A stretch of DNA of 48,023 nucleotides. It comes from an uncultured Cocleimonas sp. (GTDB taxonomy: Bacteria > Pseudomonadota > Gammaproteobacteria > Thiotrichales > Thiotrichaceae). The position numbers and the translations under genes are program-made. Shown one piece after another: positions 39,473-48,023 of this stretch (position 1 is its first letter; each line of letters opens with the position of its first letter). The stretch is taken from the NCBI GenBank assembly GCA_937929875.1, contig CALFUP010000175.1, positions 1 through 48,023 of the forward strand, written 5' to 3'. The notes below the pieces were generated by a model. That model made no database searches, was not told where the DNA came from, and was given only the letters and a program-made list of their open reading frames with translations.

Positions 39473-39655
39473 TTATGGCAAAACCAATTGGACGACAGAA
39501 TAAATTGTAACAACAAACAAGAAGCCCATCAGCAATCCTGCAACAATAAAAGGTGTTGCACTCTTTTTACTGAAATCATCTTCAAGGTTTTTCTTTTTTT
39601 GAACGCCAACAAAGGCGGACATAACGCTTTTAATTGCGCTTATAAATTCTTTCAT
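39473..39655 (-). CDS. DUF2970-like small membrane protein
   Basis: 60 aa, SAIKSVMSAFVGVQKKKNLEDDF..PFIVAGLLMGFLFVVTIYSVV. Confidence 0.65.
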   Translation of the reverse strand: MKEFISAIKSVMSAFVGVQKKKNLEDDFSKKSATPFIVAGLLMGFLFVVTIYSVVQLVLP

Positions 39656-39850
39656 TTTGCTTGCCTAGAATTGTTTGGTGTATGGATTTCGAGCTTTCTG
39701 TCTGTAAATATATTAAAAAATGACAACTTCTTTTGTCAGCTTGTGATTTTTTCTGAAACTAATTTTGGTGAAAACTGTTCAAACGATAATATCTTTTCCA
39801 AAATAAGGGTACTGTGCACATTCGTCCGTAAATGGGCGCTAAACCGAGAA

Positions 39851-40462
39851 TTAGCGAGTGAGTACCTGCTCTCCATATTTCCGCAACTCCCCATCAGGAC
39901 TAACATAGCGATAAAGTGTGGCACGAGTAATGTTCAATTCCTTGCACAATTCGGCAACCTGAATATCTCGACTACTCATCGCACTCTGCGCCAACCGAAC
40001 TTGGGCTTTAGTTAAAGCAAATTTTCGACCTCCCGTTCGGCCCCTTGCTCTTGCCGCTGCCAATCCTGCCTTGGTACGTTCTTTGATTAAGTCACGTTCA
40101 AACTCAGCTAACGAAGCAAAAATGCCAAAGACTAATTTGCCACTGGCGCTGTTTGTATTGATATCAGCTCCTTGGCCAGTCAGTACTCTGAAGCCAATTC
40201 CCCGGTCGGATAGATTCTGTACGGTGTTCACCAGATGCTGAAGATCCCGGCCTAGCCGGTCTAGTTTCCAAACTACCAGAGTGTCATTTTCCCTCAGCGC
40301 CTTTAGGCAAGCTTCCAAACCTGATCGTGAATCCAATTTGCCTGAAGCTTGGTCATGGTAGATTTGCTGTTCCTCCACTCCGGCTTTCAGCAAAGCATCT
40401 TTCTGCAGATCAAGAACCTGTGAACCATCGGCTTTGGATACCCGTGCATACCCAATCAGCAT
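39851..40462 (-). CDS. tnpR: Serine resolvase TnpR of outer transposon
   Basis: MLIGYARVSKADGSQVLDLQKDALLKAG, VVWKLDRLGRDLQHLV, EFERDLIKERTKAGLAAARARGRTGG, C-terminal HTH. Confidence 0.95.
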   Translation of the reverse strand: MLIGYARVSKADGSQVLDLQKDALLKAGVEEQQIYHDQASGKLDSRSGLEACLKALRENDTLVVWKLDRLGRDLQHLVNTVQNLSDRGIGFRVLTGQGADINTNSASGKLVFGIFASLAEFERDLIKERTKAGLAAARARGRTGGRKFALTKAQVRLAQSAMSSRDIQVAELCKELNITRATLYRYVSPDGELRKYGEQVLTR

Positions 40463-40469
40463 ATTTCCT

Positions 40470-40501
40470 CCTGTCTCATAAACGATCGTTTGTGAGACAG
40501 G
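40470..40501. promoter_or_regulatory. Putative res subsite of outer transposon (32-bp near-perfect palindrome)
   Basis: cctgtctcataaacgatcgtttgtgagacagg between divergent tnpR and tnpA; further GTCTC motifs at 40530-40550. Confidence 0.65.
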
Positions 40502-40603
40502 TACGAAACACCCTATTTTAGGGCTGAAGGTGTCTCTTATCCTGTCTCATATTCTAAGTATACTAAACCTGCTTAATTTTAATTAATATACAGTCCTATC
40601 ATT

Positions 40604-42829
40604 ATGAGTTCATTCCCTTACGATCGCGAGAAAATTGCAAGTGTTGCCCGATTTTCGAAACAAGATTTACAGGTAATTCACCGGCGACGGCAAGAACATA
40701 ACCAGCTGGGCTTTGGTTACCAACTGGCCTTTGTCAGATTATTGAATCGATTTCCTACTCAAAAGCCATTTGAAATAATAGACGAAATAATCGCTTTTTC
40801 ATCACTGCAACTAGATATTGATGATGACTATGTCCACTTCTACGGGCATCGACGAAAGACGGTTACTGAACATCAGGAACTGATCCGGCAATACCTGAAT
40901 TTACGGCACTTCAATACCGCGATTTCCGACATTGAGGTATTCATTTACCAACAATCCTTCAGCTCAGAACAAACAGCCGCTCTGACGGCCAGAGTACGTG
41001 AGTATCTGAAAGCCCAACATATCCTGGAACCTGCTGTAGATACCTTGAAGCGAATCATCCAAACCCAGCGAGAGATTGCCCGTACTGAAATTTATAGCCG
41101 GATCCACGGCATGCTTTCGGCAAACACTGGCCGACAACTTGAGCAATTATTGGAAACTGGCGATAGAACTTATTCTGAACTCCATGTACTCAAACAACCA
41201 CCAGGATTGCCATCACCCGCATCGTTTAACAAGTTGGATGCAAAGCTGAAAGTGATTCAGGCCAGCGGCATCTTGAACCTGGACATGACGTGGTTAAACA
41301 ATAACTTCCAACGAAGCCTGGCACGTTATGCTCGCCAATGTACTCTGTCCCGATTGCGCCGTCTCAAGGAAGAACGTCGCCATGCTGTACTGGTGTGCTT
41401 TCTGTTCCAGCTCCATCAGGATACCTTTGATGCGATGGTGCAGATGTATGACAAACTCATGAATAAAATACATAATCGTGCAGAACGGGATGTCGATGAT
41501 TATCTGAAAAAACGCCGCCGCCAAATCCGGAATTCCCTTAGTCATTATCAAAAAGTACTGACCGTTTTGCTGGATGAATCTATTCCAGCAGACACTATCC
41601 GGCCCACCATTTATGAGCAAGTGGACTGGCTGTCTTTAAAGCAGGACTACGCAGAGATACAGGTGCTGTCTAACAGTAAGCACCAACATACCTTTGACCG
41701 AGTCATTGCCCGTCACAGCTACCTTCGACAATTTGCACCCGTATTACTGGATCAGCTTCAGTTCCAGGTTGAAGAGGGTAACCCCGTTGCTGATAGTTTG
41801 ATGGATGCAGTACAAATATTGCAGCAAATGAATGGTGCTGGACGCCATAAATTACCCGATGATGCCCCCATTAACTTCATCCCAAAAAAATGGCGGTCGC
41901 AGGTTCTCGGGGACGAAGGACAGATCAACAAGCCAGCTTGGGAATGTGCCTTACTGACACTGGTGAGAGACCAGATTAAATCTGGCAACCTGTCGGTTCA
42001 GCACAGCAAACGTTATGCAACACTAGACACCTTCTTTATGCCTGAAAGCCAATGGGCAAAACAACGGGAAGCTTTCTTTGCACGCTCGGGCTTACCTTCT
42101 GATCCGGAAAAGGTAGCATCCTACCTGACACAACGCTTGAATCAGGCTTATGACCGATTCCTGAAAGGTATGCCAGAAAACCACTACGCCCGGATAGATG
42201 ATGAAGCGTGGAAAATCACCTCTGATCCTAATGAAAAACTGGACAAGGGAACGGATGAACGACTCAAGCCCCTTAAAGACTGGCTGGGACAACATATCCG
42301 AACCATTAAGTTACCGGATCTACTGATTGAGGTAGACAATGATCTGCAGTTCTCACATCACTTTATAGCGACAAATACGCACAAACCCGATGCTCAACAG
42401 GTGTGTGAAACGTTGGCCGCGATTATGGCACACGCGAGTGAAATCGGCACTTACACCATGGCGCAAATCATTGAGGGTGTCAGTTATCATCGTCTGAAAC
42501 AAATCAGTGACTGGCAACTGCATGAAGACAACCAGCGTAGCGCATTAGCAGTGATCGTTAATGCCATTGGCCAACTTGATGTCAGCCAGGCTTGGGGAGA
42601 TGGCACGACCTCCAGCAGTGATGGTCAGCGTTTTGCCTTGCGCCGAAAAGTGCTATCGCAATCCTACAGTCACACTTTTAACGATTTTGCCATTGAGTTC
42701 TACAGCTTTGTAGCCGACAACTATGCGCCATTCTTCAGCCTGCCTCATGAGTGTAGTGATCGCGATGCACCGTTTGTGCTGGATGGTCTGCTCTACAATG
42801 AAAGTGACCTCGAAATTGAGGAGCACTAG
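40604..42829 (+). pseudogene. tnpA: Tn3-family transposase TnpA of outer transposon, N-terminal part (interrupted)
   Basis: 741-aa ORF homologous to Tn3 TnpA, ending ...LYNESDLEIEEH at the inner transposon; reading continues YTDTHGFTDINFTAF at 47154 after removing inner element and one TSD. Confidence 0.95.
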
Positions 42830-42932
42830 GGTTCGTCTGCACAAAGGTACCAAAAGAACCACAGGGTTTTACGAACAGCCTTGAAATATCAGGTTAATTC
42901 AAGTATTCACATCCCCTGAAATACCTCCCTTC

Positions 42933-45900
42933 TCAGGCCAGTGATTCTGGGGGAAGAATTCCAACTGAATCCTGAAGCTTCTCATCTGAAAAATCATACT
43001 CCCCCAGCAAATTGATGTGTGCCCATGCCATCGGCGAGTGAGCGGCAATCATTCGTAACAGATTGTCTCTGGCTTCCGGATCGTTCATTTTTTCCAGCTG
43101 ACGTTCCAGGTACAGATAATTCCAACAGATGATGCTGTTTTTGATCAACCGATTACAGCCTTCGGCTATTTCCTGTTCTTCTTTCTCGACCTGCGTGTAC
43201 TCCCTTGGATTGCCAACCGCGACCGCTCGGGTGAACCGGTTAGCGAGTTCGACTTTGTTGAGTTGTTTCTCAATCGCTTGCCGCAGTTCCACCTCATTGA
43301 CATAACGCAGAATAAACAACGATTTGATAATCTGGCCAAAGGCCTTCAATGTCTGGTAAAGCGCATGTTGCCGCGAATAGGAATTGAGCCTCCGGAATAT
43401 CGCTGAAGCGGTGTTTTCCTTCAGTTTGATCGTGGCCACTAGCCGTAGCAGGTCATCCCAATTTTCCCGGATCAGATTCGTATTAATCGTTTTGTCCGGG
43501 GCGATTTTCCATTTCGAATCTGCCTGGCTTTTGGACCTGAAAATGTACAGCGTTTGTTTGCCAAGCCCTTTGATACGTGGGGCAAAGGAAAAGCCTAGCA
43601 AGTGAGTTAAACCAAAAACGGCTTCTGTGTAGCCGTGGGTATCAGTGGAATGAATATCACTTTTGACGACATCATTATGCATGAGTCCATCAATGACATA
43701 AGCACTTTCCCGGTCAGAAGCACTGATCATGAGTGAATGCCATAGGAAGTGGCGTTCATCAACAAACGTGTAGGCACTGACACCTTGACCTTGCCCAAAA
43801 TACTTGAAGGAACGACTGGCATGTAAAGATTCACCCCTGATTTCAAATTTCTGGCCATCACTGGCCGTGTGGCGTTGATCCGTCTCCCTAAGGTATCGAT
43901 TGGGCAGTTCCATTTTGTCCATTGCTTTCAACACCTGGTCATTAGCTGCCCGGACATTCTCCAGCGAGAAACGCCAGTTCACGGCATGTTCCAGTTCATT
44001 TTCTGTCATTTTAGAAGAAATACGTCCCATCTTGCGTACGCCAATGCTACAGCCCAACCCCATGATTCCCGCCAATAAGGCAGGGCGTGAAACTACCAGA
44101 GGCGTATGGGTTTGTTGCCAGTGCTCAAATGCTTTGAGTAGGCCACAATGTCGATCAACCGTATCCAGTACCTGAGCCAAAGGCACATCATGCCTTGCTG
44201 GGAATGATGACTGTAACGGGTTTGTTTCATGGGTATCCTGTGCCGGTGTTTTGACATGAAAAGTATCATCACTCCGGAAAGTCAGGTAGGGGTTACTGGC
44301 AGCCGCTGTATTGGTTGCCTGATACTGTTGAAGCAAGGCAGTATCCAATGCTTTAAGGATCATTTTAGGGTTAGTAAAATCAGTCAGCCCAGCACGCTTC
44401 AACAACATTGTCTTATCACGTTCCCAACGCGCTTTGTCGATAATATAGCTGTCCATGGGTCTGTATTTGTAGGATTTTCGAAGGTTAAGATGACCGGACT
44501 TGATGGCGGCAGCCACATGCTGAAACAGAAACACTTTGTATAGCGATTTCCTGAAGGTGCCCTCATTACTGATCACGGCTTTGCATTCGTCAGCCTCCAG
44601 AAAATCAGCCGGTGCTTTATCAGTGATAGCCCCTTCTTTGATTTTGAAATAATCAATGGCCTCCATTAATTGATCCACCTGCCCAACAGGCTCAAAAATT
44701 AACGCCTTAAGAATGGGGCTGAGACGATTTTGTAGCTTCACCGATTGCTGTTCCAGCACCTCATACCAGACTTCAGGCTGTCCAGCCTGTAGTAATCCGG
44801 CTTTCAGTTGTTCAAACGATTCTGTTTTTCCCTGATCCAGTAAGGCCTTAATCCGGATGATTTTCTCTGCATCAGATAAAGCTGTCTCATCGGTTAAATG
44901 GTGTATTTCCCGGAGTAGGCGAAAGACAGAAGTATCCAGTTCATCCACGACCGTGTTGAGTTGCTGGTTCTGTGCCTTGCGATGTTCAAAGAGCTGTTCT
45001 TTGTGTTGACGGATAGCGGTGTTCTGGAAGGTTTTCATCACACTGAGAAGAATATCGGCCAGATTATCCTGAAGGCGGAAAAACTGGTGGGCAATGAAAG
45101 CGGCGGTATGGATATAGCGGTCATTAGCCTCACGACGCTGCAGCTGAAACATCCGTGATCGGATCACACTGCCGGCATAATAGCGGATACCTTCGTAGCT
45201 AAGGTTAAGTTTGGATATAGTACTATCCAGTTTACCATATAGCTCAGAGAGGGTTTCAAAGTCCGCAATGGACTCTTTCACTTTGGACGGCTTTGTGGAC
45301 TGCGATAATTTTTTAAGTAAGGTAAGACGGTACTGATTTTTATCATCTGGCGTAGTAAACAAGTCCTCCAGTAAACGCCGAGTCTGATCATTAAGATGGT
45401 TATTCATCGAGGTAATCAGTGCTTCCTTGTGTGTTTGTAGTCCCGCTCGAATTAAATCTGATAACGAACGTGAGCTGGGTATCTGTATCCTTTTTTGAAT
45501 CAGGAAATCAACACAACGGCCAAATATGAGCTTAGGCTTCAGGTAGGTTTTGGCCATCGTTGTAATTTCAATGGTGAGCATGCCCTCAGATTGAGAATCA
45601 AATGAGGTGAAACCGTAAAACGCTAGGATCAGCTTCTGATGCCTTTGACGTGTTGTCTTAACATAACTGCCGGGCAAAAAATCATTGCTTGGGTAATCAA
45701 GCACCTTGCTAACCGCTTCAACATCACGCGAATGAAAATCTTGTGGTAGGAAAAAACGTTTTGTCGCTTTAAAGTACCCACAGAGCAGAAGGAATCCTAT
45801 CTGGCTGTTGGGTGTGCGCAAGGAGTAGGCAATCTCCAGTAGCGCTTTGGGGAAAGTGAAAAACTGTTTACGCTGTTCCGCATTAAACAATGGTGGCTTA

Positions 45901-45947
45901 TCAAATGCATCTTGTTCGCTGGCAGTGAGGATACGCATTCGAGGCAT
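42933..45947 (-). CDS. tnpA: Tn3-family transposase TnpA (inner transposon), intact
   Basis: 1004 aa; ...VIDGLMHNDVVKSDIHSTDTHGYTEAVFGLTHLLGFSFAPRIKGLGKQTLY.. catalytic region of Tn3 transposases. Confidence 0.95.
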   Translation of the reverse strand: MPRMRILTASEQDAFDKPPLFNAEQRKQFFTFPKALLEIAYSLRTPNSQIGFLLLCGYFKATKRFFLPQDFHSRDVEAVSKVLDYPSNDFLPGSYVKTTRQRHQKLILAFYGFTSFDSQSEGMLTIEITTMAKTYLKPKLIFGRCVDFLIQKRIQIPSSRSLSDLIRAGLQTHKEALITSMNNHLNDQTRRLLEDLFTTPDDKNQYRLTLLKKLSQSTKPSKVKESIADFETLSELYGKLDSTISKLNLSYEGIRYYAGSVIRSRMFQLQRREANDRYIHTAAFIAHQFFRLQDNLADILLSVMKTFQNTAIRQHKEQLFEHRKAQNQQLNTVVDELDTSVFRLLREIHHLTDETALSDAEKIIRIKALLDQGKTESFEQLKAGLLQAGQPEVWYEVLEQQSVKLQNRLSPILKALIFEPVGQVDQLMEAIDYFKIKEGAITDKAPADFLEADECKAVISNEGTFRKSLYKVFLFQHVAAAIKSGHLNLRKSYKYRPMDSYIIDKARWERDKTMLLKRAGLTDFTNPKMILKALDTALLQQYQATNTAAASNPYLTFRSDDTFHVKTPAQDTHETNPLQSSFPARHDVPLAQVLDTVDRHCGLLKAFEHWQQTHTPLVVSRPALLAGIMGLGCSIGVRKMGRISSKMTENELEHAVNWRFSLENVRAANDQVLKAMDKMELPNRYLRETDQRHTASDGQKFEIRGESLHASRSFKYFGQGQGVSAYTFVDERHFLWHSLMISASDRESAYVIDGLMHNDVVKSDIHSTDTHGYTEAVFGLTHLLGFSFAPRIKGLGKQTLYIFRSKSQADSKWKIAPDKTINTNLIRENWDDLLRLVATIKLKENTASAIFRRLNSYSRQHALYQTLKAFGQIIKSLFILRYVNEVELRQAIEKQLNKVELANRFTRAVAVGNPREYTQVEKEEQEIAEGCNRLIKNSIICWNYLYLERQLEKMNDPEARDNLLRMIAAHSPMAWAHINLLGEYDFSDEKLQDSVGILPPESLA

Positions 45948-46124
45948 GGGTTTCTCCGGAAGATTAGCGTGAAGGTGATGGTAAAGAAAACGTCCGTTTT
46001 ACTGCCCCTCAACGGATACAGAAAAATAGATAAGAATCAGGGGTGGAATGGGTAAATATACTTGGTAAAGTATTCTACGTTAACTTATTCTCTGTCGAGA
46101 TGGGTAAGTTAACTATTTGTAGAG

Positions 46125-46694
46125 ATGATTATGCTAATTGGCTATGCCCGTGTTTCAACGGATGACCAAAACTTGGATTTACAGAAAGATGCACTGAATC
46201 AAGCGGGATGCGAACGTATCTTTACCGATAAGCTGGGCGGTGCCAAATCGGAACGACCCGGCTTAGACGAAGCACTTAAGATGTCCCGGTCGGGTGATAC
46301 GTTAGTCGTGTGGCGGCTAGACCGGTTAAGCCGATCGCTGAAAACACTGATTGAAATGGTCAATCATTTGGAATCAGAAAACATTGGGCTAAAGAGTCTG
46401 GAGGAGGCAGTAGATACGACGTCGAGTTCTGGAAAATTAGTGTTTCATATTTTTGGGGCATTAGCCGAGTTTGAGCGAAACCTTATCCGTGAACGAACCC
46501 AGGCAGGCTTACAGGCAGCCAGAGCCAGAGGTCGCAAAGGAGGACGTCCTAAATCACTAACTCAGGACAAACAAGCGTTAGCCGTGAAACTGTATGATGA
46601 AAAACAGCATACCATTGCTCAAATCTGCGAGATGATGGGCATCTCAAAACCCACACTCTATAAGTACATTGAAGCCGCAAAAAAAGCGGGCTGA
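46125..46694 (+). CDS. tnpR: Serine resolvase TnpR (inner transposon)
   Basis: MLIGYARVSTDDQNLDLQKDALNQAGCERIFTDKLGGAKSERPGLDEAL, VVWRLDRLSRSLKTLIEM, C-terminal HTH. Confidence 0.95.
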   Translation: MIMLIGYARVSTDDQNLDLQKDALNQAGCERIFTDKLGGAKSERPGLDEALKMSRSGDTLVVWRLDRLSRSLKTLIEMVNHLESENIGLKSLEEAVDTTSSSGKLVFHIFGALAEFERNLIRERTQAGLQAARARGRKGGRPKSLTQDKQALAVKLYDEKQHTIAQICEMMGISKPTLYKYIEAAKKAG

Positions 46695-46704
46695 TGATTG
46701 ACGG

Positions 46705-46992
46705 TTATTCCTCCAACCGCCAGTCCCACACTTTGTTCATTAGGGTTTTATCCGCCACTGCTTCAATCGCATATTGCCGCGCATCCTGACTGATTCGGTT
46801 GCCACCCGGCACATTTTCTCCTAATTTATCATGCAGTGTTTGTTCAAACCATGCTCTGACCTGTGAATGGGCTTCAGGTGTCTTGGGCGATACGCCCAGT
46901 TTGGCGGCCAGTAGTTCGGATACAACTCTGTCCACGGTGATCGTTGTGCGGCGATTCCTGAATCGGATGTGATAGCGGTCTTGAATGGCCAT
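46705..46992 (-). CDS. 95-aa passenger protein of inner transposon (function unknown, possible DNA-binding/antitoxin-like)
   Basis: MAIQDRYHIRFRNRRTTITVDRVVSELLAAKLGVSPKTPEAHSQVRAWFEQTLHDKLGEN...; inside the inner transposon; paired palindromes upstream. Start chosen at internal Met. Confidence 0.6.
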   Translation of the reverse strand: MAIQDRYHIRFRNRRTTITVDRVVSELLAAKLGVSPKTPEAHSQVRAWFEQTLHDKLGENVPGGNRISQDARQYAIEAVADKTLMNKVWDWRLEE

Positions 46993-47014
46993 CGGTTGTC
47001 TCCCATCACCCAAA

Positions 47015-47061
47015 GGATAGTATTATATCCTTATGCTAACCAACTGGATATCTTTATATCC
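47015..47061. promoter_or_regulatory. Tandem palindromic operator, two copies of GGATA-N6-TATCC
   Basis: GGATAGTATTATATCC at 47015-47030 and GGATATCTTTATATCC at 47046-47061, 31 bp apart, immediately upstream of the 95-aa gene. Confidence 0.6.
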
Positions 47062-47153
47062 AACCACTCAAGCCTGTGGTGGATTTGGTACTCATGTTGG
47101 GATGCTCGATTCCTGTGGTTCTTTTGGTACCTTTGTGCAGATAGACCCCACTA

Positions 47154-47835
47154 CACCGATACGCATGGGTTTACTGATATTAATTTTACGGCCTTTGCTA
47201 TGGTGAATAAACGGTTTATTCCCCGCATCAAAGGGCTGCACAAATACGCCATTTTCCGGATTGATACTGAGCGGGATTATGGCGCACTCACCAGCCTGGT
47301 TAATAAAAAAGACCGCACATTGAATCTAGGCTGGATCGTTGAACAATGGGATCGAATGGGTCACTTTTATGCCTCGCTGGAAAATGGCCATGTCACCGCA
47401 TCCACGGCACTGCGCCGACTGAATGGCTTCACGGGGAAGAATCACTTTTACCGTGCTAACCGTGAATTTGGGCGAATACTCAGGACTGAATATGCTCTTT
47501 CATTCATGTCTGACCCGGCAATGCGTCAGCGCAACCGCAGAGGTCTACTGAAAGGAGAGCAAATCCACGCGTTGGCACGTGATATTAAGATGGGGAAACG
47601 AGGACGAGTTAATACACGGGACTGGCTTGAGCAGCGTCATTCCTGTAGTTGCCTGACGCTGGTAATGGCCTGCATCATTTACTGGCAAGCTAAAGAGATC
47701 AACCGAGTGCTTCAGGAACACTCGCCGGATGCCAGCATTGATCTCTCGATGATTAAGCATATCAGCCCGATTGCCTGGGAAAATATCATTTTGTATGGGG
47801 ATTACATTCTGAATCAAGCGAAGGTGAAAGTATGA
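47154..47835 (+). pseudogene. tnpA: Tn3-family transposase TnpA of outer transposon, C-terminal part
   Basis: YTDTHGFTDINFTAFAMVNKRFIPRIKGLHKYAIF...SPIAWENIILYGDYIL; joins in frame with 40604-42828 (2225+682 = 2907 nt = 969 codons). Confidence 0.95.
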
Positions 47836-47881
47836 AAAAGGAGGCTTAGCGCCCATTTACGGACGAATGTGCACAGTACCC

Positions 47882-47931
47882 TGTTTAGCAAAAATGGCAG
47901 TTGCAATGATCAAGTGCGCCGGTGTGTTCAT
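47882..47931 (-). pseudogene. 5' fragment of a CDS cut by the outer transposon's right end
   Basis: Reverse-strand start MNTPAHLIIATAIFAKQ... runs directly into the TIR at 47881. Confidence 0.5.
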
Positions 47932-48023
47932 TGTTTTAGTCTCATCAAACTACCCAAAGCACCAGATTCTTTAGCCCATACGATTTACAAGACAAAAACG
48001 ATGACAAGGATTTTATTATTCTA

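Larger units (their letters stand above)
42829..47148. mobile_element. Inner Tn3-family transposon (tnpA, tnpR, 95-aa passenger gene)
   Basis: 37-bp TIRs 42829-42865 and 47112-47148 (34/37 identical by eye: ...TCTGCACAAAGGTACCAAAAGAACCACAGG) and 5-bp TSD CACTA at 42824-42828 and 47149-47153. Confidence 0.95.
39807..47881. mobile_element. Outer Tn3-family transposon (tnpR-res-tnpA), interrupted by an inner Tn3-family element
   Basis: Perfect 36-bp TIRs GGGTACTGTGCACATTCGTCCGTAAATGGGCGCTAA at 39807-39842 and 47846-47881; divergent resolvase and Tn3 transposase. Confidence 0.93.

Noticed and set aside
42822-42829. Stop of the 741-aa transposase as a natural C-terminus
   Set aside because: Stop codon is created by the TSD/TIR junction (CAC TAG); the gene continues after the inner transposon.
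46969-47835. ORF track entry as an intact 288-aa gene
   Set aside because: Its first ~60 codons are inner transposon end/TIR; the real content is the C-terminal part of the outer tnpA starting at 47154.

Overview
The window reads as part of a conjugative plasmid. The backbone runs from a traK-like 3' end with traL/traM-like genes, through ardC antirestriction, a Rep_3-family initiator with an adjacent 7-copy iteron array (oriV), to an IncP/Trb-type mating-pair-formation operon (trbB-C-D-E-J-L-F-G-H-I, 7671-18405). Behind it is an accessory region. It holds a Type ISP-like single-chain restriction-modification gene broken by one in-frame TAA. Next is a two-gene operon encoding a 1685-aa NERD nuclease / degenerate kinase / kinase / SF1 (UPF1/DNA2-like) helicase and a 490-aa wHTH-containing partner; this is the best candidate for an under-described defence system. 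Then come truncated eptA and dgkA remnants, a truncated DUF3108 gene, a PmtA-like methyltransferase and an ion-transport cluster (CaxA, ArsB/NhaD-like, SulP). The right end is a nested pair of Tn3-family transposons: the inner one (42829-47148) has 37-bp TIRs and a perfect CACTA 5-bp TSD and splits tnpA of the outer one (39807-47881, perfect 36-bp TIRs). A dispersed non-coding element with a hairpin core (GTAGGGGAGACCCCTAC) occurs three times at gene-block boundaries. I recognised no tRNA, rRNA or CRISPR array. All family assignments come from reading motifs in the translations; no database search was run.
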